Part shown: in pieces, positions 1-7,294 of the stretch
Numbering within the stretch: the stretch's first letter is position 1
Layout of the letters: every line of letters begins with the position of its first letter
Virus record (IMG/VR): IMGVR_UViG_3300025418_001157
Span: 1-29,499 of that record
From: a virus
Strand: one strand, 5' to 3'
Length of the DNA stretch: 29,499 bases
Notes under the pieces: generated by a model
Told to the model about the DNA's origin: nothing
What the model saw: the letters and a program-made list of their open reading frames with translations, nothing else
The model's database searches: none
Made by a program: the position numbers and the translations under genes

Positions 1-144
1 GTAGAATACCTTAGAAAAGTGGCTGAGGCCACTGGTGCCTATGATAAATTTGACTTTGCAGAAGAAGACATCTGGGAATGCCAAGATTACCTGGATGAAA
101 TTTTTCATGATCCTACCATTACCAGTTGGACCCAGGTGATCTAA
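1..144 (+). CDS. 3' end of an unrecognised CDS
   Basis: The reading frame is open from the first base to a TAA at 142-144 and gives 47 residues. The fragment is acidic, rich in Asp and Glu, and contains aromatic residues in a helical-looking pattern. The start lies outside the window. I do not recognise the family from this fragment. It runs in the same direction as the next gene, and the 51-nt gap between them shows no clear promoter or terminator. It is called coding because the frame is open, composition resembles the neighbours, and packing of this genome is tight. Confidence 0.55.
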   Translation, partial: VEYLRKVAEATGAYDKFDFAEEDIWECQDYLDEIFHDPTITSWTQVI

Positions 145-195
145 TCAAAAATTGATTAAAGTTAACACAGTGGTCACTTTGTATCAACACAATAA

Positions 196-999
196 ATGTT
201 AAATTTAAATAAAATTTTTGATTACCGTACTGGTACCACCAAACCATTTTTAAAACATAATACATTCGATAGTGTGTACAGAGATAAATCATCGCTGGTA
301 GTCACTATTGGAGATAGTTGGTCGTTTGGGGGTTCTTTATGGCATCTATTGCCAGAAAATTCAAACTCAGATCAAATCAACAAATTCAGAGTAGACAGCG
401 TGTTTGGTAATCAACTGAGTCAAATGTTGCAGGCAGACTGGATCAACATTTCTTTACCAGCTATGAGTAATTTATGGATGGCAGAGCAAGCCGTGAGATT
501 GAATGATGTTTTAAAAACATTACCTTACAATAAAATTTACATTGTTATTGTACTAACAGAAGTAGGAAGAGAGTTGGTATTTTATAAAGGAACCAAATTT
601 AAAAATATTAATAATTTAGTCAGTGAACTCAGCAAACAAGTTGAAAATTATATTTTATCCTGTGCCTGGGACAAACGATGCAAATTGATAACAGCCCGTA
701 CATATGTCAACGACACATATTACAATTTAAAATCATCTATGTTGTGCCATAGTTGGCTAGAAGTTTTGATTGATAACCCATTTAGCAATAACTGTGTTTT
801 TTTATCAATGGTATTAGAGCATCTTGAAAATTTCATTGACAGTTCTAACAAAAAAGAATTATTACAAGTACTTGAATTAGCTGAAAAAAGAATGGAATTG
901 CTTGAAAGTAGCAAATATAACATACAGATTCCTGGGTATAAACATCCAACTCCAGAAGGACACAAACTTTTTGCAAATTATATTTTGAATTACTGTTAA
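196..999 (+). CDS. SGNH/GDSL hydrolase-like protein
   Basis: This 267-residue protein carries a G-D-S-W block at residues 39-42, right after a hydrophobic beta strand, as in block I of SGNH/GDSL hydrolases. Near the C-terminus, residues 250-256 read H-P-T-P-E-G-H, which fits block V, where the catalytic His precedes Pro. The usual Asp three residues before that His is Gly247 here, so the catalytic dyad may be altered. SGNH enzymes remove acyl groups from sugars, lipids or other esters; the substrate here is unknown. There is no signal peptide or membrane segment. The ATG at 196 is AT-rich upstream with no strong Shine-Dalgarno. A second protein with a GDS block lies at 10476-11093. The fold is fairly likely; activity is uncertain. 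Confidence 0.55.
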   Translation: MLNLNKIFDYRTGTTKPFLKHNTFDSVYRDKSSLVVTIGDSWSFGGSLWHLLPENSNSDQINKFRVDSVFGNQLSQMLQADWINISLPAMSNLWMAEQAVRLNDVLKTLPYNKIYIVIVLTEVGRELVFYKGTKFKNINNLVSELSKQVENYILSCAWDKRCKLITARTYVNDTYYNLKSSMLCHSWLEVLIDNPFSNNCVFLSMVLEHLENFIDSSNKKELLQVLELAEKRMELLESSKYNIQIPGYKHPTPEGHKLFANYILNYC

Positions 1000-1020
1000 A
1001 AATATCAAATAAATAATATT

Positions 1021-1671
1021 ATGAAAGCCTCAGATTTTGAAATTCGTAACCATGACAAACTAGACAAAATTTTAGTTGAGTTATGCGAACTTGTGATTGC
1101 AGGACAACAACGTGATACTGATTACTATGGTATGGTTGCAGCTGCCGTACTGGATCCCAACAACAATCTGGTCAAAGCAGTGAATTATTTCAGAGGCAGC
1201 AATAGAGTACATGGTGAAATGGCAGCCATGGAAAAATATGAACGTGAGCACGGTAGCATACCCCCGGGTAGTATTATCATTACAACTTGCAGTCCCTGCA
1301 GTGAACCCATGCCTCAAAGAGACGGTCCCAGTTGTACTGAACTCATTGACAACAGTCCTGTACGCAAAGTGTATTGTGGCTTTGAAGATCCCACACAGGT
1401 GCACAGTGACAGCTACAAGCACAAAAAGTTTCATATTGAATGTACCAAGAATCCCAAGATACATGAACTGTGCCACATGTTTGCCAATACATTTTTAGAC
1501 TTTGAAACTGAACAATTGCATGAGCTGAGTTTTTTAGGATCTCCGTGTACCAAAGACTGCTCAGGACATCGTGCAGGATATCGTTGGTCAAAAGATCGCG
1601 GCAATATTCAGGCCGCATCATGGAGTAGAAGTTTCAATAACGGAGCCGCATTAGCTGCGGCCGGAAGATAA
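1021..1671 (+). CDS. Cytidine/deoxycytidylate deaminase-like protein with extra C-terminal motif
   Basis: This 216-residue protein has the zinc site of the deaminase superfamily: H64-G-E66 (the H-x-E motif, Glu being the proton shuttle), then a T-C-S-P-C block at residues 89-93 and a further Cys105. A Pro-Cys followed about 12 residues later by Cys recalls RibD-type deaminases more than compact cytidine deaminases. The last 45 residues form a separate block with C-x3-D-C-S-G-H, an aromatic Trp, and an S-F-N-N-G motif. I recall similar tails on other phage proteins, from memory only. The substrate could be a free nucleotide, a pterin or riboflavin precursor, or a base. The gene begins 21 nt after the previous stop, without a clear ribosome binding site. 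Confidence 0.6.
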   Translation: MKASDFEIRNHDKLDKILVELCELVIAGQQRDTDYYGMVAAAVLDPNNNLVKAVNYFRGSNRVHGEMAAMEKYEREHGSIPPGSIIITTCSPCSEPMPQRDGPSCTELIDNSPVRKVYCGFEDPTQVHSDSYKHKKFHIECTKNPKIHELCHMFANTFLDFETEQLHELSFLGSPCTKDCSGHRAGYRWSKDRGNIQAASWSRSFNNGAALAAAGR

Positions 1672-1674
1672 AGA

Positions 1675-1750
1675 ACACCCTTAGGACCGCACTAGTTGCG
1701 AGGTGTGCCCGGCTGCTGGGCGTAGAAAGCGATTCGCTACCGTGGACTAC
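1675..1750 (+). other. Intergenic stretch with three consecutive potential hairpins
   Basis: This lies in the 147-nt gap between the deaminase-like gene and the DsbA-like gene. Stem 1 pairs ACACC (1675-1679) with GGTGT (1702-1706) and encloses CGCA/TGCG (1688-1691 with 1697-1700, 5-nt loop). Stem 2 pairs GCCC (1707-1710) with GGGC (1718-1721). Stem 3 pairs GTAG (1722-1725) with CTAC (1747-1750) and encloses AGCG/CGCT (1728-1731 with 1735-1738, 3-nt loop). The three abut one another with almost no linker. It does not fit a tRNA cloverleaf, and no T-run follows directly, so it is not a standard terminator. It could be a small structured RNA or an RNA-processing site. Confidence 0.35.
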
Positions 1751-1769
1751 AAAGTGAGCATTTTTGTTA

Positions 1770-1798
1770 TTGACTTTGCTCTATTTTTGCTGTATAAT
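1770..1798 (+). promoter_or_regulatory. Strong sigma70-type promoter for the DsbA-like gene
   Basis: TTGACT at 1770-1775 is followed, after exactly 17 nt, by a perfect TATAAT at 1793-1798. An AGGAGA ribosome binding site begins at 1809, only 10 nt after the -10 box, so the transcript would start almost at the ribosome binding site and have a very short leader. It drives the gene at 1819 and perhaps the DNA polymerase behind it. Confidence 0.75.
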
Positions 1799-1818
1799 AA
1801 AAACTAACAGGAGAACCT

Positions 1819-2079
1819 ATGTCAGACAAAACTTTTAACGGCGATCAAAAACTCAAACTTATCCAAATTATCAATGAAGGTATGCAGGTAACGCACGAAA
1901 TTGAAACACTACAAGGCGGGCTTAATGACACAATCAAAGCCATAGCTGAAGAACTCGAAATTAAACCGTCTATTCTTAAAAAAGCTATCAAATTGGCGCA
2001 TAAAGCAGAATTTGGTCGAGAAAAACAGGATCATGAGTTGTTGGAAACAATCTTAGAAACAGTAGGAAAAACTCTGTAA
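1819..2079 (+). CDS. DsbA-like dsDNA-binding protein (T4 late transcription accessory type)
   Basis: This small, helical, charged protein has 86 residues. Its size and layout match T4 DsbA, a dsDNA-binding protein that helps late transcription and is about 90 residues long: an amphipathic N-terminal helix, a central segment with K-A-I-A-E-E-L-E-I, and a C-terminal acidic helix. The match is by pattern, not by search. The start ATG has an AGGAGA site at 1809-1814 and a strong promoter just upstream. It precedes the DNA polymerase gene by about 50 nt. The name DsbA here means the T4 protein and has nothing to do with the bacterial disulfide oxidoreductase. Another small nucleoid-like protein remains possible. 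Confidence 0.6.
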   Translation: MSDKTFNGDQKLKLIQIINEGMQVTHEIETLQGGLNDTIKAIAEELEIKPSILKKAIKLAHKAEFGREKQDHELLETILETVGKTL

Positions 2080-2085
2080 TTATTA

Positions 2086-2091
2086 TATAAT
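2086..2091 (+). promoter_or_regulatory. Possible -10 element ahead of the DNA polymerase gene
   Basis: A perfect TATAAT lies just after the DsbA-like gene and 10 nt before a TGGAGA ribosome binding site (2102-2107), the same spacing as at 1793. The hexamer at the 17-nt position (TAGGAA, 2063-2068) is a poor -35. It may be a weak or phage-specific promoter. Confidence 0.35.
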
Positions 2092-2131
2092 GTAAGTAAC
2101 ATGGAGAATTATTATAAGTTACATTGATGCA

Positions 2132-4774
2132 TTGTATGACCGAGAACATGATCGTATACATGTAGTTGAGAGACGAAATGGTGTACGAGAATATCGTGAA
2201 TTTCCAGCCAACTACATATTCTACTACGACGATCCTCGAGGTAAATTTACCAGTATCTATGGCACCCCGGTGTCAAGATTTAGCACACGCAACAATAAAG
2301 AATTTCGCAAAGAAGTTCGTGCTCAGTCACACAAAAATCTATACGAAAGTGATATAAATCCTGTATTTAGGTGCCTGAGTGAAAATTATATTGGACAGGA
2401 TGCTCCGGAACTTAATGTGGCATTTTTTGACATTGAAGTAGCATTTGATCCCGAGCGTGGATTTTCACCTGTGTCTGACCCATTTAATCCCATCACTGCC
2501 ATATCATTGTATCTGACCTGGCTGGATCAATTGGTCACATTGGCTGTGCCTCCCAAACACATGAGCTGGGCCACTGCAGAGGAAATTGCGGCTACTTTTG
2601 AAAACTGCATGTTGTTTGAGCGTGAAGAGGAAATGTTAAAAACATTCTTGGATTTAATCGAAGATGCAGATGCACTATCAGGGTGGAACTCAGAAGGCTA
2701 TGATATTCCTTACACAGTGAATCGTGTGACTCGTGTGTTAAACAAAGATGACACCCGTAGATTTTGTCTGTGGAATCAATATCCCAAACCACGTATGTTT
2801 GAGCGTTTTGGTGCAGAGAATCAAACATATGATTTGATTGGCCGCGTACACATGGATTACATGCAACTGTATCGCAAATATACCTATGAAGAACGCCACA
2901 GTTACAGTCTAGATGCCATTGGCGAATATGAACTGGATGAACGCAAAACACAGTTTGAAGGTACCCTGGATCAGTTGTACAATCAAAACTTTAAAACATT
3001 TTTAGAGTACAATCGCCAAGATACATTGTTATTGCACAAACTGGATCAAAAATTGCGATTCTTAGATCTAGCCAATGAACTTGCACATGCCAATACTGTG
3101 TTATTACAAACCACCATGGGTGCAGTGGCAGTAACCGAACAGGCCATTATCAATGAAGCACACGAACGTGGTATGGTTGTGCCCAACCGTCAACAACGGC
3201 TAACAGATGACGACACACAGGCCGCAGGTGCCTATGTGGCGTATCCAAAAAAAGGCATACACGAGTGGATAGGATCAGTTGACATCAACTCACTGTATCC
3301 ATCGGCTATTCGTGCACTGAACATGGGGCCAGAAACCATTGTGGGACAACTGCGTCCAATCATGACCGACAGATACATCAAAGAAAAGATCGACAACAAA
3401 AGTAGTTTTGCCATGGCCTGGGAAGGCTTATTTGGCAGTCTGGAATACACTGCGGTCATGGAACAACAACGTGGTACAGAAATTACCATTGATTGGCAAG
3501 ATGGCAATGAAACTGTGCACAGTGCTGCAGAAATCTGGTCAATGATATTTGATTCAAATCAGCCTTGGATGCTGACCGCCAATGGCACCATCGTGACCTA
3601 CGAACGCAAGGGTATTATACCTGGCTTGCTGGAACGATGGTATGCTGAACGCAAAGAAATGCAGGCCAAGAAAAAAGAAGCCCGAGATAAAAAAGAAGAA
3701 GCATTTTGGGACAAGCGTCAGTTGGTTAAAAAGATTAACTTAAATTCATTATATGGTGCTATTTTAAATCCTGGATGCAGATTCTTTGATCATAGAATTG
3801 GTCAATCTACCACACTAACAGGACGAGCTATTGCCAGACACATGGATGCACACATCAATGAATGCATAACTGGCAAGTACGACCATGTAGGTGAAGCTAT
3901 CATATACGGTGATACAGACTCATGTTACTTTAGTGCGTGGCCTGTGCTGAAATCCGAAGTTGAAGCTGGCCGTATGGAATGGTCCAAAGAAACTTGCATT
4001 GCGTTGTACGATAGTATTGCTGAACAGGTCAATCAAAGTTTTCCTGCTTTTATGGAACAGGCATTTCATTGTCCTAGAGGAGCCGGAGAACTTATCCGGG
4101 CCGGCAGAGAACTTGTGGCAGATCGCAGTTTGTTTATCACAAAAAAACGATATGCAGTTAATATCATTGATTTAGAAGGCCGACGTTTAGATATCGACGG
4201 CAAACCTGGCAAAACAAAAGCCATGGGCTTGGACTTGAAGCGTAGCGATACCCCCAAAGTCATCCAGGATTTCTTGTTGGAAATTTTAAACAGTGTGTTG
4301 AGTGGAGCACAACGTGATGCCATTATTGACCGTATCCGAGAATTCAAATATGAATTTGCTGAACGTCCCGGGTGGGAAAAGGGATCGCCCAAGCGTGTCA
4401 ATAACTTGACCAAGTACGCCAAAGAAGAAGAACGTCTAGGTCGTGCAAACATGCCTGGGCATGTTAGAGCTGCCATTAACTGGAATGCCATGCGAAAGAT
4501 GAACGGTGACAACTATAGCATGCAGGTAGTAGATGGTATGAAAACTATTGTGTGCAAACTAAAATCCAATGCACTGGGCTGGACCAGTATAGGATATCCC
4601 ACAGACGAAATGCACTTGCCGCAATGGTTCAAAGACTTGCCGTTTGACGATTCAGAAATGGAAGCCACCGTTGTTGATCAAAAAATTGACAATCTACTAG
4701 GAGTTCTCAATTGGGATCTTGCCAGTTCTACCAACACAGAAAACACATTTCAAACACTATTTGATTGGTCTTAA
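2132..4774 (+). CDS. Family B DNA polymerase, T4 gp43-like
   Basis: This is the replicative phage DNA polymerase with a 3'-5' exonuclease. Counting from the TTG at 2132 (880 residues), Exo I is D100-I-E102, Exo II is the N-S-E-G-Y-D block near residue 190, and Exo III is Y-x3-D near residue 290. Polymerase motif A (D-I-N-S-L-Y-P-S) lies near 383, motif B (K-x3-N-S-L-Y-G) near 536, and motif C (Y-G-D-T-D-S) near 592. Length fits gp43 (about 900). The start is doubtful. The frame is open upstream to a stop at 2093-2095, those codons read I-I-I-S-Y-I-D-A-L-Y-D-R, and a GGAG lies at 2103-2106. No ATG, GTG or TTG is in frame before 2132, so translation may begin at an ATT or ATA at 2108-2114. The stop overlaps the next ATG by one base. 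Confidence 0.97.
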   Translation: MYDREHDRIHVVERRNGVREYREFPANYIFYYDDPRGKFTSIYGTPVSRFSTRNNKEFRKEVRAQSHKNLYESDINPVFRCLSENYIGQDAPELNVAFFDIEVAFDPERGFSPVSDPFNPITAISLYLTWLDQLVTLAVPPKHMSWATAEEIAATFENCMLFEREEEMLKTFLDLIEDADALSGWNSEGYDIPYTVNRVTRVLNKDDTRRFCLWNQYPKPRMFERFGAENQTYDLIGRVHMDYMQLYRKYTYEERHSYSLDAIGEYELDERKTQFEGTLDQLYNQNFKTFLEYNRQDTLLLHKLDQKLRFLDLANELAHANTVLLQTTMGAVAVTEQAIINEAHERGMVVPNRQQRLTDDDTQAAGAYVAYPKKGIHEWIGSVDINSLYPSAIRALNMGPETIVGQLRPIMTDRYIKEKIDNKSSFAMAWEGLFGSLEYTAVMEQQRGTEITIDWQDGNETVHSAAEIWSMIFDSNQPWMLTANGTIVTYERKGIIPGLLERWYAERKEMQAKKKEARDKKEEAFWDKRQLVKKINLNSLYGAILNPGCRFFDHRIGQSTTLTGRAIARHMDAHINECITGKYDHVGEAIIYGDTDSCYFSAWPVLKSEVEAGRMEWSKETCIALYDSIAEQVNQSFPAFMEQAFHCPRGAGELIRAGRELVADRSLFITKKRYAVNIIDLEGRRLDIDGKPGKTKAMGLDLKRSDTPKVIQDFLLEILNSVLSGAQRDAIIDRIREFKYEFAERPGWEKGSPKRVNNLTKYAKEEERLGRANMPGHVRAAINWNAMRKMNGDNYSMQVVDGMKTIVCKLKSNALGWTSIGYPTDEMHLPQWFKDLPFDDSEMEATVVDQKIDNLLGVLNWDLASSTNTENTFQTLFDWS

Positions 4775-5811
4775 TGAAACTAAGCGAAATTGTTGCATTT
4801 AAAAATCTGCTAGACAACATAGCATCTATAGCACTGATCAGAGTATCAACCAATGCTGATTTGCAAAAAATTATACGTTTAACCGAAGTACAACAGTTTT
4901 TGCCCAATGAGTACAAAAACAAAATACAAGAAGAATATAATCAACTGCAATGTGCGTTTGACTCGATAAACGAATCAGTGACAGAATTTCAAGAACAACT
5001 GCAAAAATATATTGCTCAACGCGAATTATACTACTATCAAACCAGTATTGAAAATTACTATACCAAAATAAATTTATATCAAGAATCCGGGTTTTATACT
5101 GCTCCGTATGTGACTCCGTGGGGAGTTTTAAAAACACTACCTGCAACTGAATGGAATCACAGTTATATTGCAGACACTGTAAAATCAATAACAAATCAAA
5201 AATCTTTAGCATCAGAAGATTTTATAAAAGCCATTAATGATCGTACTCTAAGTTACACTGATTGGCAATATCCGGCTGCAGTACTACGCCCTGCACATAT
5301 ACCTTTTATTAATACCATGGTAGCCAATGATCCATTATATCTAATAGATGAGCATCCAGACTTGCTGACCCCGACTGTGCAACAATTCAACACACAATAT
5401 CAAAACAGATTGAGAACTTATGTGATCAACGAAGTTCCAAAAAGACCCATATTAGATAAACTACCTAGCAAGCAATTTGTTTTTTTCTTGGCGTTTAATT
5501 ATTTTAATTATAGACCGTTTGAAGTAATCAAACAATACCTTGAAGAAATTTTTCAACTGTTACGACCAGGCGGAGTAGTAGGTATGACTTTTAACGATTG
5601 TGATCGATATTTTGCTGTGGGTCTAGTAGAAAATCACAGTGCCTGTTACACTCCTGGACATATACTATTAAATATGGCAAAAAATATTGGATATAAATGT
5701 ATTTTTCGACTTGATGAAGAAGACAACACCTGGATAGAATTACAAAAACCTGGAGGATTGGCCAGTATCAAAGGCGGCCAAACGTTGGCCAAGATTACCT
5801 ATAAACAATAA
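4774..5811 (+). CDS. SAM-dependent methyltransferase-like protein with N-terminal coiled coil
   Basis: This 345-residue protein starts at the ATG that shares one base with the polymerase stop codon, so the two are probably translationally coupled. A TTG nine bases earlier is also in frame, but the ATG fits better. Residues 1-95 are helical and rich in Glu and Gln, which suggests a coiled coil. The C-terminal half has a helix followed by L-R-P-G-G-V-V-G and F-N-D-C-D, the pattern around strands 4-5 of class I methyltransferases. The glycine-rich SAM-binding motif I is not obvious, so the match covers only part of the fold. The substrate is unknown. Its position next to the polymerase and clamp does not by itself imply a replication role. 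Confidence 0.45.
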   Translation: MKLSEIVAFKNLLDNIASIALIRVSTNADLQKIIRLTEVQQFLPNEYKNKIQEEYNQLQCAFDSINESVTEFQEQLQKYIAQRELYYYQTSIENYYTKINLYQESGFYTAPYVTPWGVLKTLPATEWNHSYIADTVKSITNQKSLASEDFIKAINDRTLSYTDWQYPAAVLRPAHIPFINTMVANDPLYLIDEHPDLLTPTVQQFNTQYQNRLRTYVINEVPKRPILDKLPSKQFVFFLAFNYFNYRPFEVIKQYLEEIFQLLRPGGVVGMTFNDCDRYFAVGLVENHSACYTPGHILLNMAKNIGYKCIFRLDEEDNTWIELQKPGGLASIKGGQTLAKITYKQ

Positions 5812-5812
5812 C

Positions 5813-6499
5813 ATGTCAAACAAATTTGTTTTTATTCATTTTATACCAGGTGCTGCCGGAAATTTTATCAGTCGATGTTTGAATTTACTCACAGGAGTAG
5901 TGGCATGGTCAGACCGAAAACAAGGCATCCCTACAACTTTGGATGAAAAATTTAAATTACTATCTTATCAGTCTGTGTTGAATTTTGATCACTATGCAGG
6001 GCAATCTTGGATTGACTTTGAACATCGACCTCTTGAATACTATGTCAAAGTCAAACACAACGACATACCATCTGGTGCAGTTGGTGTGTTTTTGTCGCAT
6101 CCTAAAGATCCTGTATGGTGCAATAGCATACTAGGCAATGACGATCAGCGATTTGTGTTTTATATAGATCCCACTGACTGTTATGAATGGTGCATTATGA
6201 ATGCTTATTGGAAAAATAGTTTTCACAGTGAATTATGGTTCAAGGAAGGCAAATTGATGTTGCAACATCCAGAAGTTTACAAAATCAATTTGCAAAAAAT
6301 CATCAGTGACTATGATAGTTTTTGTGAAGAATTTTATAAAATATGTGCTATTATTGATCATAAAATCAATTCAGACGAAATGGATGCTATTGAAATTTTA
6401 TATTCTCAATGGAAAACCACGCATTTAAACTATCCAGAATTGATAAAATTTAAACAACATATCACTAGGCAATTAATTAAAAAATATTTTGATGAGTAA
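5813..6499 (+). CDS. Unknown protein with P-loop-like N-terminus (possible sulfotransferase fold)
   Basis: This 228-residue protein begins with a hydrophobic strand leading into P-G-A-A-G-N-F-I-S-R (residues 12-21). That resembles the phosphosulfate-binding loop of sulfotransferases more than a classic Walker A motif. The rest is rich in aromatic residues and Lys, with no membrane segment or signal peptide. A T-T-H-L-N-Y-P-E block lies near the C-terminus. It starts two bases after the preceding stop, so it is in the same transcript as the polymerase and methyltransferase-like gene. The sulfotransferase idea is inference from one motif. Other P-loop or nucleotide-binding families fit as well. 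Confidence 0.4.
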   Translation: MSNKFVFIHFIPGAAGNFISRCLNLLTGVVAWSDRKQGIPTTLDEKFKLLSYQSVLNFDHYAGQSWIDFEHRPLEYYVKVKHNDIPSGAVGVFLSHPKDPVWCNSILGNDDQRFVFYIDPTDCYEWCIMNAYWKNSFHSELWFKEGKLMLQHPEVYKINLQKIISDYDSFCEEFYKICAIIDHKINSDEMDAIEILYSQWKTTHLNYPELIKFKQHITRQLIKKYFDE

Positions 6500-6519
6500 G
6501 AATATTTTATTCTATTGGC

Positions 6520-6548
6520 TTGCAAAATCTAAATACAACCGTTATAAT
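6520..6548 (+). promoter_or_regulatory. Sigma70-type promoter for the sliding clamp gene
   Basis: TTGCAA at 6520-6525 and a perfect TATAAT at 6543-6548 are separated by 17 nt. The -10 box is followed after 7 nt by AGGAG (6556-6560), so the leader would again be very short. The block from TATAATAA through the ribosome binding site resembles the one before the gene at 1819. Confidence 0.65.
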
Positions 6549-6571
6549 AAACAACAGGAGAACATATACAC

Positions 6572-7294
6572 ATGAAAGATAATCTATTAGATTTGGTAGA
6601 ACACACGCACGATTTGGGCTGTATTGAGCTGATCAAAGTCACTGGGGATGCCAATGGCACAGAAGTGGTAGGGGTTGGTACTGATCAATCAGTGGTACTT
6701 GATGCAAAGTTTGCAGTGCCGGAACCAAAGTTTGTAGGCACGTTTGGTATGCCCAATTTGGGAAAGCTGAAAATTTTGCTAAACTTGGATGCCTACAAAG
6801 AAAACAGCACACTTACAGTTACGCACAAAGCCACAGGAGAGCCCGACGGAATTGATTTTGCCAACAACTCTGGGGACTTTAAAAACAACTACAGATTTAT
6901 GACATCTGGCGTAGTTGACCAACAGGTAAAAACACCAAAATTCAGAGGTGCTACCTGGCATGTGTCGTTTGTGCCCACAGTGGTTGCAGTTCAACGATTC
7001 AGAATGCAGGCTCAAGCACACAGTGAGGAAACCAGTTTTCAAGTCAAAACTGACAACGGAAATCTAGTGTTTTCGTTTGGTGATCACAGCACACACTCTG
7101 GCAACTTTGTTTTCCACACAGGAGTCTCTGGTCAACTCAAACGATCATGGAGTTACTCTATCAAAACTGTGATGAATATTTTGAGTTTGACTGGCGACAA
7201 AACATTCAGTATCAGTGATGACGGGTGCGCTCAGATCACCGTGGATAGTGGGCTGGCAACGTACAACTACATTTTACTAGCATTGACCAAGTGA
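6572..7294 (+). CDS. Sliding clamp, T4 gp45-like DNA polymerase processivity factor
   Basis: This 240-residue protein is rich in beta strands, with alternating hydrophobic residues and few Cys, close to the roughly 228-residue gp45 clamp. The C-terminal strand ends in a Y-N-Y-I-L-L-A-L pattern like the last strand of clamps. The N-terminal part has a Gly/Val/Asp repeat pattern, and a middle section is consistent with the interdomain linker. Gp45 forms a ring that tethers the polymerase, and in T4 it also activates late transcription. That links it to the DsbA-like gene upstream. It has its own promoter and a good AGGAG site. Its end overlaps the DpdA-like gene by 4 nt, so clamp and DNA-modification genes are co-transcribed. 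The call is by pattern and context. Confidence 0.7.
   Translation: MKDNLLDLVEHTHDLGCIELIKVTGDANGTEVVGVGTDQSVVLDAKFAVPEPKFVGTFGMPNLGKLKILLNLDAYKENSTLTVTHKATGEPDGIDFANNSGDFKNNYRFMTSGVVDQQVKTPKFRGATWHVSFVPTVVAVQRFRMQAQAHSEETSFQVKTDNGNLVFSFGDHSTHSGNFVFHTGVSGQLKRSWSYSIKTVMNILSLTGDKTFSISDDGCAQITVDSGLATYNYILLALTK

Noticed and set aside
1675-1750. tRNA gene
   Set aside because: Three hairpins do not form a cloverleaf, and there is no acceptor stem or T-loop consensus on either strand.
4066-4512. Long antisense frame within the polymerase gene
   Set aside because: It is a shadow of the polymerase reading frame, with no ribosome binding site and no recognisable motif.
6492-6575. A 27-residue frame between the P-loop-like gene and the clamp, with an ATGA overlap to the clamp start
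   Set aside because: No ribosome binding site; it spans the clamp promoter and overlaps the previous gene. The overlap at its end is probably chance.
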